Shown one piece after another: positions 9,988-19,912 of a stretch of 64,000 nucleotides of DNA. Position numbers and translations under genes: made by a program. The DNA is taken from positions 347,396,650-347,460,649 of the forward strand of contig NC_064619.1 of NCBI RefSeq assembly GCF_023898315.1, in the 5' to 3' direction. The notes beneath the pieces are model-generated. The model saw nothing but the letters and a program-made list of their open reading frames with translations, was not told the DNA's origin and searched no databases. Numbering within the stretch: position 1 is the first letter of the stretch; every line of letters starts with the position of its first letter. This DNA comes from Schistocerca nitens. Taxonomy: Eukaryota > Arthropoda > Insecta > Orthoptera > Acrididae.

Positions 9988-11502
9988 ACGCTGGTTGAAC
10001 AAACCAAACTTCTTCAACTGACATCTAAACCCTTTAAACAACTTAACTTGCAGTTTATCAGAGAAAGCAGGTGAACGATACAAAGTTTACGCACACTCGA
10101 CCGTGTCCACGTCGCCAGCATACCCAACTGGGCACAGTCACGCAGCCACCCGCTCTGTCACCGGAGACCTCGCCTTCTCTGCACACACGGAGGCGAAATA
10201 CCACTCCTCAGGTTAGGCGAGTTACTAGTCCATCATTCCCGCCCCCAGACGGAAAATTTAAAGACATCCGCTGCCGCTCCCACCAAGTAGTGACTCGGAA
10301 CCACAGCCGTGGCCCCCGGATGTTCACAGCAAGCGCTTACAGCCTTCTCCCGTCAACTCGTCCCACACGTCTCGCACCGCCAGGATAGACCACGCGGCTT
10401 CTCGGAACAACAGCCAACTCTTCACCGCCACGCCACGCCGCGGTCTCATCGTACGACATTCTCTAATTCCTGATTTTAAAAACCGACCGACCGACTCGTC
10501 ACCGCTAGGCACCCAACCGGCCATCCCCCCAAAGATCTTATTCCCTTACACAAGGCTAACAGGAAGCAACGACTCGAAGATCCATAAGACCAGACACGCC
10601 GCCAGAGTGGAATCTCAACAGAATCTGCGCAACATGACGATAAATATGAAGGAATCAATTAACGGTGGAATGGAAGGACTCAGAACAATCTTAACAGCGC
10701 GATATATGTTGAGAGCCGACACAGGGCTCAATATCAGTTGTGCCCATATCCTGATTGTCACTTGAGTCAGTTCTGTTATGCAGGTGGGATCTGTGTAGTG
10801 CATCTGCCGCCATCCAGCATGCAAATAGCTCGATTTTTGTTTATTTCTCAGCCAAATATAAACCGATTTTAAGAATTCAAAAAGCTAGCATATTCTACAT
10901 TCCATCTTGCTCAAAAATTTTCAATTAATATCCTGTACTTTGCTTCATATGTTAGATTCTCTTTGAGATACATATTTACGTATACAAGGGTATCAGCAGG
11001 AAATTTATTGTTAAAAAGAGCTCAAAGTTTTATCATCTTTTTATTGGCAACTACTTTGTTTCTGTGGGTCATATTTATGACATAAATTGGATAATTTCTT
11101 ATGAAATTATTCGTATCTATACAAACAAACACCTCAATTGGGAAATTCAGTTAAAATGCAGAAGTAGCCTTCAAATAATAAAGTTCCTCATTTCTTGTAG
11201 AAGTCTTCATTATTTCCATTATTAAGTTACAGTATGTGTAGCTTAACAAGATGAAATCATACAACTGATTAACTTTTCTACTTGTCTAAAATGTAACAAG
11301 TACGAAGTAAGGCATATTAGATTCTGCTGGGTTTAAGAAATTCTTAATATCTGACTCAAAACTGTCCTTACAAATCAATGCAGCGACATCCTTACTTTGT
11401 AGTTCATAAAAAAGATATTGGAATTTTCGTATTTCTCAGCATGTTTTCTCGATCCTCTAGTTTATCATTTGGCCCACATTTAACAATGGGTAATTTCCAT
11501 TG
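9988..11502. other. CpG-rich block then AT-rich spacer, no gene
   Basis: From about 10085 to 10620 the sequence is GC-rich with many CpG dinucleotides, unlike its surroundings, and short frames occur on both strands without motifs. From 10830 to 11500 it is AT-rich and featureless. The CpG-rich part could be the remains of an LTR or another transposon end; I cannot say which. Confidence 0.35.
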
Positions 11503-11590
11503 TGTAGTGAACTCGTGAAATTATTTGGTGACATCAGATATCGGTAGCCCCATGCTGGGCGCCAAAAATGTAGTGAACTCGAGAAATTAC
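11503..11590 (-). other. Possible LTR-retrotransposon primer-binding site and LTR edge
   Basis: On the minus strand, positions 11564-11548 read tggcgcccagcatgggg. This resembles the TGGCGCCCA-type primer-binding sites that follow the 5' LTR of many Gypsy-like elements. The flanking tgtagtgaactcg block occurs at 11503 and again at 11569, on both sides of the motif. If real, the LTR would lie at higher coordinates and be interrupted by the mariner insertion at 11938. No gag or pol is visible downstream at lower coordinates, so the call is tentative. Confidence 0.3.
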
Positions 11591-11937
11591 TCTCTATCTG
11601 CTGGCGAACATGAAATGAGCGGATGACTGATGAGATTGCCCCACGGTAGGAGCCAACAATTAATTGACATCTAAAATTAAATGAATTCACGAAGAAAGGG
11701 TATGAAATTCAGGGGTTCCTGCATGAATACAAAAGATTGCCTATATGTTCAAAACATGAAAGAAATGTATTTATTTCCGTGCTGTTTACACAAAACAAAA
11801 CAAAATCACAAGTCTCAGGGCCGATTTGACTGGACATGGATATGACTCAGCTATTAAGGGGAAGGGGGAGGGAACGAATCTTCTTACCATTCTTCGTTAT
11901 AGTGCGTGGTACACTGCTGTCGGCGGCAGGCGCTGTT

Positions 11938-12859
11938 TACAGGGCTATTACAAATGATTGAAGCGATTTCATAAATTCACTGTAGCTCCATTCATTGACG
12001 TACGGTCACGACACACTACAGATACGTAGAAAAACTCATAAAGTTTTGTTCGGCTGAAGCCGCACTTCAGGTTTCTGCCGCCAGAGCGCTCGAGAGCGCA
12101 GTGAGACAAAATGGCGACAGGAGCCGAGAAAGCGTATGTCGCGCTTGAAATGCACTCACATCAGTCAGTCATAACAGTGCAACGACACTTCAGGACGAAG
12201 TTCAACAAAGATCCACCAACTGCTAACTCCATTCGGCGATGGTATGCGCAGTTTAAAGCCTCTGGATGCCTCACGGTTTAAAGTTTACGGCCCCTTTTTC
12301 TTCTGCGAAAAAAACGTTACAGGACACGTGTATCTGGACATGCTGGAAAATTGGCGCATGCCACAACTGGAGACCGACAGCGCCGACTTCATCTTTCAAC
12401 AGGATGGTGCTCCACCGCACTTCCATCATTATGTTCGGCATTTCTTAAACAGGAGATTGGAAAACCGATGGATTGGTCGTGATGGAGATCATCACCAGCA
12501 ATTCATGTCATGGCCTCCACGCTCTCCTGACTTAACCCCATGCGATTTCTTTTTCTGGGGTTATGTGAAAGATTCAGTGTTTAAACCTCCTCTACCAAGA
12601 AACGTGCCAGAACTGCGAGCTCGCATCAACGATGCTTTCGAACTCATTGATGGGGACATGCTGCGCCGAGTGTGTGAGGAACTTGATTATCGGCTTGATG
12701 TCTGCCGAATCACTAAAGGGGCACATATCGAACATTTGTGAATGCCTAAAAATTTTTTTGAGTTTTTGTATGTGTGTGGAAAGCATTGTGAAAATATCTC
12801 AAATAATAAAGTTATTGTAGAGCTGTGAAATCGCTTCAATCATTTATAATAACCCTGTA
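11938..12859 (+). mobile_element. mariner-type element, internally deleted
   Basis: Terminal inverted repeats are clear: cagggctattacaaatgatt from 11940, and on the complement of the right end cagggttattataaatgatt ending at 12857. TA dinucleotides at 11938-11939 and 12858-12859 flank it. The element is 918 bp. It carries the start and the end of a transposase but not its middle, so it is non-autonomous. Confidence 0.92.
12111..12741 (+). pseudogene. mariner-superfamily transposase, central part deleted
   Basis: The N-terminal piece starts at the ATG at 12111 and reads EMHSHQSVITVQRHFRTKF then SIRRWYAQFKASGCLT, the helix-turn-helix DNA-binding region. At about 12277 it jumps, with a frame change, to the C-terminal catalytic piece, which reads FFFCEKNVTGHVYLDMLENW, then FQQDGAPPH (second Asp) and WPPRSPDLTPCDFFFWG (third Asp), and ends at 12741. 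About 46 residues separate the second and third Asp. The segment that would hold the first catalytic Asp is missing, so the protein cannot be functional. Confidence 0.88.
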
Positions 12860-13950
12860 GGTGTGGCGCGTCACCTCGGAGCTGTGCTGCGAGTGTCGGC
12901 TGCCCTCATCAGCAATCGCAGCGTTGCAGCGGATCCCAGGTACGATCTACACTTTGTGTGCCCGTTGTCGGTTGCGTGGCCGAAGCTGTGCTATCACGCC
13001 GTTGGAAGGCGGATGTTCGCGCTGAGTGGAAGAGCGCCTATGTCCTCTCGCTTCGGCGGTCTTCCCACGACTCCCCTTTTTCTCTTGTTATCCATCTCCC
13101 AGCCCAGCTCCTCATCAAAAATTTTTTTTGTTTCGGCGTTGTCATTGTCGGGCGAAATTTTCAAAGTGGCCCAATGACAGACCGCTGTTTCATTACCACG
13201 ACTCTCCTTGCAGGGTGGAAATTTTCTTTCTGGCGTGGACCGGCGTGTGCCTCGCGAATTGGCATCTTTCCCACGATTTCACATTCTTAAGATGCTTTCC
13301 TGCATTCCGAGGCTGTTGGGAGAGCAGCTACACAATACTTCTTTTTACTCGCTCTATCTGCATGAGCCCTGGGCAGACTCATGTTTGGGCTTCGTCTCAA
13401 AATCTGCCGGCGTCCGTCATTTACAAGGGATGTCCTCACTCTCGAGGAAAACATCTTCTTAAGAATGCTGGTTTCTATCACACACCTCCATGCGCCGATT
13501 CCCCGCGCTTTTTTTTTTCATGCACCTCCCTGTGCCCGTGTGGTGCTGGAATTGTCAGCAGATTCCTGTTTTCTAAGGCAGGTAAAATGACTGCTGCAAG
13601 GTGAGAAGAACTCAGATGCTTTCACGCGTTCATTATTGGCGTTCCGTCCTAATCACTGCAGATGTCCATGAGTTCTCGGCACGCTTCTCGTTGTCAGACA
13701 GGTCCTTTGCACCGTGTCCCTCTTTGAGCGAGGCGAGTATGTCGGCCCGGCTTTCTGCAGTTTGCTTGTAGAATGACTGCACTCGGGATCTCGCACCCGG
13801 ACCCTTCCTCCTCCACGGCCGCTTGTGGCGACTTGGCGAAAGTGGCTGCAGTATTACAATAGATTCTGCAACAATTCTACCTTAATTTGGAAAACTATCT
13901 TTTGTTTCAATTCCAGCATCATTGTAATCAGCCCATCTAAGAAGAGCATT
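12860..13950. other. CpG-rich, pyrimidine-rich region, no recognised gene
   Basis: Three long overlapping plus-strand frames exist (12863-13177, 12958-13290 and 13026-13604, the last 192 codons). They lie in different frames over the same bases and none shows a motif I know. The base composition continues that seen before the mariner insertion, so the mariner probably landed within this unit. An LTR or other element end is possible. Confidence 0.35.
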
Positions 13951-14754
13951 TCCAGCCCTGGAGGACTATGTAAAAATTACAGAAAGACCTGCTTCGGACA
14001 GGATCTCCTTCCAATCTTTGACAAATCCATTGGTAAAGCAACTCATTTTTCTTCCTCTATATTGTTCCATTGTTAAGTACATTATCTTCCATGCTTATCA
14101 AACACAACGCAACTAATGATGAAATAAAACATCATCAACTTCATCATCATCGAAAATCAGGATATGGTTAGATAATATCTTAGTAGAGGCAGCCATAAAA
14201 GAATGGACTGATTTAATTTAGCACAGATATATTTAAAAATATCATATTGACAATTGATTTGTTGGTGGTGATTTAAAGATCAATGATTTTAAAGAATATT
14301 GTAGTAAATGGTAGAATGAGGATCATTTCGAATGACTTGGAAACCCAATTAATGTAAATACAGAAATCATATTAAAGAGTTTTTTAGAGCATAAAAATAA
14401 TTGGTCAATGTTTTTGTTTCAAAAGTAAATGTTTTGCAAAATATGATCGCCCAAAAGGTATTAGCACACAGACTGAGTATGATACATATGTTGTTAAAGA
14501 AGCTCAACAAAACAGAAAAAATTTTGAAAACAGAAAGATGGAGTCACGCTATGGAAGCAACAACTAAGAACAGAATTTGAAAAATTTAAGAATGTCGACC
14601 TGTTACTCATGGAGTCAATCAGATGAAATAAGGAAATAAAGTATTAGGTGGCATTGTCATGAAAGTTATTGAAGAGAATAGAGAATTTGAAACATAAGTG
14701 TTTCTATGTCCAACTAAATGACATGAAAGTAAACTTTACAAATGATCTGATGAA

Positions 14755-14935
14755 AAACCTCTAATGTATGATCATAAATTAAGTGACTCTGAAATACAGG
14801 CTGCACTGAATAAATGTGAAAAATTAAAACAATGTGAACCTTCACAGTTTGATCACACATCAAGTGAATCAGAAATACAGGCTGTACTAAATAATTATGA
14901 AGAAGAGAAAAAAGTAAAAGAAAGAAGAGAGTGAT
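14755..14935 (+). pseudogene. Coding-like fragment with an internal 27-residue repeat
   Basis: One plus-strand frame reads YDHKLSDSEIQAALNKCE and then, 81 bases later, FDHTSSESEIQAVLNNYE, before a stop near 14935. The two copies keep the phase of three, so the duplication arose in a translated sequence. The residues are charged and helix-favouring. The family is not recognised; its position suggests a structural gene of the Maverick-like remnant. Confidence 0.45.
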
Positions 14936-15039
14936 ATTAATCAAATAAATATAAGTGAAAGAGTGTTACAGTATATGAAACATAGCAATGATCAATTTTT
15001 TTTATTGAAACCTGTCTTTACATTTAAATTTGTTGGTTT

Positions 15040-15180
15040 TTGCCAAATCAGTTCAGTGTATATAAATTAAAATTTGGTGAAAAGGAATATGAAGGTGTAG
15101 ATGGACTGGAGAATCTTTTAACTAACAACAGATTACTTTCTGTGACTTAATTACAATTTCAAACATTTGAGTTATCAAAG
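15040..15180 (+). pseudogene. Maverick-associated protein fragment (unknown function)
   Basis: A plus-strand frame reads KFGEKEYEGVDGLENLLTNN. The pattern Y-x-G-x-x-G-L-x-x-L-L is one I associate with a conserved protein of unknown function near insect Maverick-like elements. That association is from memory and is weak. Stops follow immediately, so only a relic remains. Confidence 0.35.
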
Positions 15181-15420
15181 TATGCAAATAAATAGTACCA
15201 TTCAGAAATATTACATTCTGTTGGTAATTCAGATAAAATAAAAAAATGTGAAAGCAAAGAAACATAAACAAGTGGTAAAAGAAACAGTTATGTCTATTTC
15301 CTAAAACTGAAAGCCATTTTAGAATCGAGTTAAGGTGAAGGTTTAATAAAACAATGTACAGAAAAGCCAGTTGCATATGTTTCAATTAATGATGTGCGTA
15401 AATTATTTGGGACATTAGCT

Positions 15421-15623
15421 GCCAGCTGGTGTGGCTGATCGGTTCTAGGCGCTACAGTCTGGAACCGCGCGACCGCTATGGTCGCAGGTTCGAATCCTGC
15501 CTTGGGCATGGATGTGTCTGATATCATTAGGTTAGTTAGATTTAAGTAGTTCTAAGATCTAGGGGACTGATGACCTCAGAAGTTAAATCCCATAGTGCTC
15601 AGAGCCATCTGAACCATTTTGAG
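15421..15623 (+). repeat. tRNA-headed SINE, near full length
   Basis: The copy carries an A-box-like tggctgatcgg and a B box ggttcgaatcc at 15487-15497, then the body gttagttagatttaagtagt and the 3' tail cagagccatctgaacc. The A box has two changes from the tggccgagcgg seen in other copies. The 7-base duplication cattagc is present at 15413-15419 and 15624-15630. It interrupts a frame of the Maverick-like remnant, so it is younger. Confidence 0.92.
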
Positions 15624-15789
15624 CATTAGCAGTGGTCCATAGAAAAGAATTAGTCAGAAATGAAAACTATCACAATGAAAAAGTAGGATTTCTTTAACAA
15701 TAATCTAAAAGGAAACCGTATCTGATTACGTTTTCGAACAACTTACTACACAGATTTTGGAGAAAACGATAAATATGGAAACGGATTAG

Positions 15790-15960
15790 TCAACAAATTA
15801 ATTAATATTGTATGCTCTGGAATGTATCTACCTGGCAATAGATTTTATAGCCTGGGGCCCAAACTAGATAGAACATCAGTTAGAAGAGGTAAACGAATTA
15901 ATCCATCAGATGAAGCTTGTTAAGATTATGACGTTGCCTATAGATGTCACAAAAATTCAG
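15790..15960 (+). pseudogene. Phospholipase A2-like domain relic
   Basis: A plus-strand frame reads GMYLPGNRFYSLGPKLDR and then, at 15895-15940, INPSDEAC, a stop, and DYDVAY. Spacing of a G-P-x-L calcium-loop-like segment, a Cys, and an x-D-x-x-Y motif fits the parvovirus-type phospholipase A2 fold, which also occurs in Maverick-like elements. In this family the catalytic pair is His-Asp; here the His position is Tyr and a stop codon lies two codons before it. It is therefore a dead copy. No attempt is made to infer the ancestral protein. Confidence 0.55.
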
Positions 15961-16718
15961 GAAAAAAGACATGAAACAGACAAATAACTTCACTACTAAT
16001 CCTTGTGTCCATCTCCTGCTAGTGTTGGCTTAGCTGACATTTAGTCTGGTGTGTCTTGCGCAGTGTATGTGCTGGTCTTAGCTGGCTGCAGCAGTTAACT
16101 TATGCCACCACGTGCAATCATGGTGTTATCATTCTATGATAACTGTTTGTCTTTTTTATTGTGATTTCTATTTTTGGCTCATGGAACACAAAAATGTCAT
16201 TTGCCAAGAGCACTGTTATTGAAATTTTAAAGTTTTTATGTGATTTCATGTACCTTTTACCATTCTGATGGAAATAATCTTAGAATTATCGAAACTAGTT
16301 TAGTGTGTTTTTTTTTAAAAAAAATATCTGCAACCAGTTGGCTGAGTATTACATTCTATATAAGAACTTCAGTTACCCACAAACGACAGAATGCATGATT
16401 CTGATGCTTCATTAGGAGAAAAATAAGCAGTATGGAAAACGAAAATTAGGTATGGGTGATGATCTTGACTTTGATGAAAATGGATTGGGCGTATAAAAAT
16501 TTGCTGTCTGTATCACCGAATAACTTCACCATTGTTTACAAATCGCTCCCTAGTGGCAAAACAAACCCAAGATCAATTGAAATTAAACTCAATAAAGAAC
16601 AACTACACAGCATCGATAAGTTTTAAATAGCGTGCAAAAAAGTAAGATAAAGAAAGTGGACATTTACTCATTACACTAGACATACCTATTGTGAAAAAAA
16701 TTGCAATAAATAATTGAC

Positions 16719-16922
16719 ATGTATCCTAATCCATTAAGAAATTTTGATGTTGGAGAAATTATGAAACAACTAAAAATCATGAATTTTCGAGGTGTTTTTG
16801 TGACTGATGAATTGCCCAAAAAACTAAAAATGGTGGAATGTGGTGTAGTCAGTTTATATATTTCTGATGGTATTGCTACTCATGGGATTTCTTCCGTCCA
16901 TGGGATTTCTTCCGTCCGATGA
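16719..16922 (+). pseudogene. Adenovirus-type cysteine protease, N-terminal fragment
   Basis: Such proteases process capsid proteins of adenoviruses and Maverick/Polinton elements. The frame from the ATG at 16719 contains NFRGVFVTDELPKK and then ECGVVSLYISDGIATH. In the family the region E-C-G-x-x-N-L-D precedes a G-T-H-W box with the catalytic His. Here Asn-Leu-Asp is replaced by Ser-Leu-Tyr, and the sequence breaks right after the His at an 18-base tandem duplication. The Cys half is not found. It is a truncated relic. Confidence 0.55.
16881..16916. repeat. Perfect 18-bp tandem duplication
   Basis: The unit catgggatttcttccgtc occurs twice without a gap, right where the protease-like frame breaks off. 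Confidence 0.95.
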
Positions 16923-16924
16923 CC

Positions 16925-17202
16925 TGTGATCGTCCGCAAACGTCAACGCATCCTTTTCAGGCTACCATAAACCATGGTTAGCAACAGACTGATCTAATCT
17001 TAGAGTCTGTGACTAACTAATCTATCTACTTATTTTTCTCCGCTAGTTTGTTGTATGAAACCAATTTATCTGTCCTTAATTGAGCTCTCTGGTCACACCT
17101 TGTATCTCTGATTTTGCCACTGCCTCACTCAGAATGAGTTATCCAAAAACAGAAATAATAACCCAACAAGTACACAGATAGAATAATTCGTGGCTACCTC
17201 CA
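16925..17202. other. No recognisable gene
   Basis: About 280 bases of mixed composition, with no frame or repeat that I can name. Confidence 0.4.
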
Positions 17203-17469
17203 TTACTGGCCTACTTTTTTGGCTAATAATTCTCTACACTGTCTATCTATGTACTCAGAACGATTGCACAAGAAGCAAACAACTGCTACAGGCTTAGTAC
17301 GTGGAAGAGGATGACCAAGAATATTGCACTGTGTACAAAGCACAGGTTCTAACCACTCATCACTAGAATTATATTTAAATTGTAGTACGTTCACTAGTTC
17401 TTCTGATCTTGTGTAAGTAACCCTAGTACTATGACGCTCAATAATACTGAGCACCATGAAGGTCGCCAC
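17203..17469 (-). pseudogene. Retroelement gag zinc-knuckle fragment (two degenerate CCHC boxes)
   Basis: Nucleocapsid zinc knuckles bind element RNA. The minus-strand frame reads CTQCNILGHPLPRT and then CFLCNRSEYIDRQC. Both fit C-x2-C-x4-H-x4-C except for one position each: the last Cys of the first is Thr and the His of the second is Tyr. Tandem spacing with seven residues between them is typical of LTR-element gag. There is no ATG at the start, and the surrounding frames show no protease or polymerase, so it is an isolated relic. The call rests on these two motifs only. Confidence 0.45.
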
Positions 17470-17530
17470 AAAAGATCAAATATAACCTCACTGATCCCAA
17501 ACGATGATACTGTAGGCTTGGCTTGGACAA

Positions 17531-17545
17531 GGGGGGGGGGGGGGG
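17531..17545. repeat. G15 homopolymer
   Basis: An uninterrupted run of 15 G in the plus strand. A length polymorphism or assembly error is likely here. Confidence 0.95.
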
Positions 17546-17944
17546 ACAACTTCTGCTGTTAACTGTGGTGAGTCTGTTCCCATGAAACCACCCTGACAGC
17601 ACTCGGTGGGAGAATGATAATGGTGACAGGTTTGATGTACCACTGGAAACACTGAAACAATGCTGACGGTAAAGAATGCTCTATTCAACTTCGGAACATG
17701 CTTTGCTGAAACTCAGCGAGTCAAAACAAGCCTCACTCTGTTGACTCTGGTTGGCACTGATGAATGGGTGGCAATGGTGAAAGAATGCTGCGCCGCTGAC
17801 AGCAGGCTCGTGGATGGTCGGTGACAACTGTAGGTCACGACCGTCATGTCAGTAGCGCGCTACTTCTCCGTCTGCGGTGACGTCACAAGTGTCCCCTCAG
17901 CCCCTCAAGCATAAGTTTTCTGTTTCTTCTATCAATCTTGAGTG
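17546..17944. other. No recognisable gene
   Basis: Mixed composition with a CpG-rich patch at about 17780-17890. The short minus-strand frame at 17488-17688 is low-complexity where it crosses the G-run. Nothing is recognised. Confidence 0.35.
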
Positions 17945-18145
17945 TTACAAATCTCTGTATAACGAGAATCGGCGGAAGGAATGTGTTGTAATGTACCTCC
18001 TATCCGATGGATGGATGTCGTGACAGAGGCAATGGTTGTAGAAATCTGCATTTGGCTGTTTGGGAAATTATGTACCATGAAAAGCAACTCCTCGTCATTC
18101 TGAAAATGATACCACATCTTACAAATATTGCTCTAAGACTGAAAA
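17945..18145 (+). repeat. Unclassified dispersed repeat, copy A
   Basis: It aligns by eye with 22520-22735 in the same orientation. Shared blocks include acctcc, cgatggatg or cgacggatg, the gttgtagaaatctg-type block and tcattctgaaaatg. Identity is roughly 70-75 percent, so the copies are old. No coding potential or terminal structure is visible. Confidence 0.6.
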
Positions 18146-18330
18146 GAGACTGTACAATACGAACGACGTATGTCGGAAACCTCGAATAAACCTTATTTTA
18201 TCTTCATCGTATTTTGGCGAGATAATCGTAGGAGCAGGCAAAACGTTATGGCACGCATTACTATCATCTCCTTAATAGCTTGCGTATTCGTTTTATGGAA
18301 CTAAATATATCACTAAGTTTGCCCATCAGG

Positions 18331-18531
18331 TTCAAATGGTTCAAATGGCTCTGAGCACTATGGGACTCAACTGCTGTGGTCATTAGTCCCCTAGAACTTA
18401 GAACTACTTAAACCTAACTAACCTAAGGACATCACAAACATCCATGCCCGAGGCAGGATTCGAACCTGCGACCGTAGCAGTCGCACGGTTCCGGACTGCG
18501 CGCCTAGAACCGCGAGACCACCGCGGCCGGC
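18331..18531 (-). repeat. tRNA-headed SINE, full length, reverse orientation
   Basis: The copy runs from the 3' tail ttcaaatggttcaaatggct to the head end ccaccgcggccggc. The B box (ggttcgaatcc on its own strand) is intact. The 11-base duplication TGCCCATCAGG flanks it at 18320-18330 and 18532-18542. It interrupts sequence next to a Tc1-like transposase relic. Confidence 0.95.
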
Positions 18532-18544
18532 TGCCCATCAGGGA

Positions 18545-18790
18545 TTAGACAGTTTGCTGGCAGGTTTGCGGATGCCATACAAGCGCAGGACGATGTGTCC
18601 CACAAGATAAAACTGATCCCACCAGTCTGCATCCGTGGCGCGCTGCACTTTTCGAGTCACCGTTCACTTCGATGAGGGCATTTGTGGAGACGACCATCGA
18701 TCTAGTGTAGCAAAAATGTGATTCATCCGAAGAACCGACACGTTTCCATTGATCGATGGCCCAGTCTCGAAGGTCCGGTGCCCACTGCAA
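18545..18790 (-). pseudogene. Tc1-like transposase fragment around the first catalytic Asp
   Basis: The minus-strand frame reads DLRDWAIDQWKRVGSSDESHFC. The block W-x-x-V-x-x-S-D-E-S-x-F is the region of the first catalytic Asp in Tc1-like transposases. The rest of the 81-codon frame does not preserve family motifs, and no terminal repeats were found. It is a short decayed relic, unrelated in sequence to the intact copy at 4851-5873 beyond the motif. Confidence 0.6.
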
Positions 18791-19265
18791 TCGTAATTCA
18801 TGATGTCGTTAGGTCAACATGTTAACACGTAGGAATGGTACGCACAAGAGCATTACTATCGACAATTTACCATGAACGGTGTGTTCCGAAACACTTGAGC
18901 GTGCACCAGCATTGTGCTCTTTCGGCAGAGATGCTACAGATCCCCATCTATCCTTCTATACAGAGCAGACAAGCCGCCGAACCCCACTTTCTGTCATGAG
19001 TCATGGACGTCCAACCATTTTGCGCTTATTGGTAGCCTCTTTGTCCTTCTACCTCTTTCCATAGATTCTCATGAGAGTAACACCTAAACATTTTACCAGC
19101 TTCACCATTTTCAAGTAACTCGTCCACAGGTTCTCTATAATAGTAACCTGCCCTCTTTCAAAGCAACTTATCTCAACAGATTTCCCCATTTTCAGGTCAT
19201 ATTTTTCCGAGGGTGATATCCCGTCAGTGTCTGCTCCGCTTACATACTTTTGTTAACTCTTGACC
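18791..19265. other. No recognisable gene
   Basis: Decayed sequence that probably includes more of the Tc1-like relic near 18791-18850. No motif is readable. The 61-codon frame at 18879-19064 has none. Confidence 0.35.
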
Positions 19266-19277
19266 TTCCGCAATGCC

Positions 19278-19465
19278 AAATGGCTCTGAGCACTATGGGA
19301 CAACATCTGTGGTCATCAGTCCCCTAGAACTTAGAACTACTTAAACCTAACTAACCTAAGGACATCACACACATCCATGACCGAGGCAGGATTCGACCCT
19401 GCGACCGTATCGGTCACGCGGTTCCAGACTGAAGCGCCTAGAACCGCACGGCCACACCGGCCGGC
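19278..19465 (-). repeat. tRNA-headed SINE, full length with short internal losses
   Basis: A reverse copy, from aaatggctctgagc to gccacaccggccggc. It has lost several bases after 'gggac' near 19300. The B box carries one change (gattcgaccctg on the plus strand). Flanking duplications are TCCGCAATGCC at 19267-19277 and TCCGTAATGCC at 19466-19476, differing by one C/T. Confidence 0.93.
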
Positions 19466-19476
19466 TCCGTAATGCC

Positions 19477-19912
19477 GCCAGGCGTCATCCAAAGTTGCAG
19501 TGAGCAGTGGTTGTAACGTTTTGGCTTATCAGTGTCTACGCTCAGAAATGTAAGATGGAAGTGCCATTTATAACACTGCAACTGGATTTACGTAGCTTGT
19601 GTAAACTCATACCAAATTTGGTTTATTACGCACTATGCCTCAACAGAACAAATAGTCCTGTCACGGAAAAGCCACATATAACACTATCGTCTGCTGCTGT
19701 TGTACTATGACCTTAAAGCTGGCGGCAGTTCGTGTAATGAAATTATTTTTATTCACGCAATTACAGTATAAAGAAGCAGAGCAGTGTTACCCTCTGAGAG
19801 GAATTTTGTTATGTTGACCGTGTTGTACCTAACGGAGATGGCTTATCGGAAGTGAAAGTAAAAATTACGTAAATATTTAAACATTAACAAACAATATTTT
19901 ATCTATCTACAC
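19477..19912. other. No recognisable gene
   Basis: AT-rich sequence; a 67-codon frame at 19507-19710 has no motif. It lies between the SINE and a LINE 3' fragment. Confidence 0.35.

Larger units (their letters stand above)
13950..16925 (+). mobile_element. Decayed Maverick/Polinton-like element (virus-like DNA element)
   Basis: Several short plus-strand stretches over 3 kb resemble protein families that travel together in Maverick/Polinton elements. They are a 'gel-forming' GLENLLT-type segment at about 15040-15170, a phospholipase-A2-like piece at 15790-15960 and an adenovirus-type cysteine protease N-terminus at 16719-16900. All are broken by stops and frameshifts. The left boundary is set only by the change to A-rich sequence, and terminal repeats were not found. 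A SINE sits inside at 15421-15623. A relic of another large DNA virus or of a densovirus is an alternative for the phospholipase piece alone. Confidence 0.5.

Noticed and set aside
13026..13604. 192-codon plus-strand frame as a protein-coding gene
   Set aside because: Two other long frames overlap it in different phases and the composition is skewed to pyrimidines; no domain is visible.
15421..15500. tRNA genes at the SINE heads (15421, 30973, 40005 and the reverse copies)
   Set aside because: A and B boxes are present, but each is followed by the same SINE body and tail and flanked by target duplications. These are SINE heads, not functional tRNA genes.
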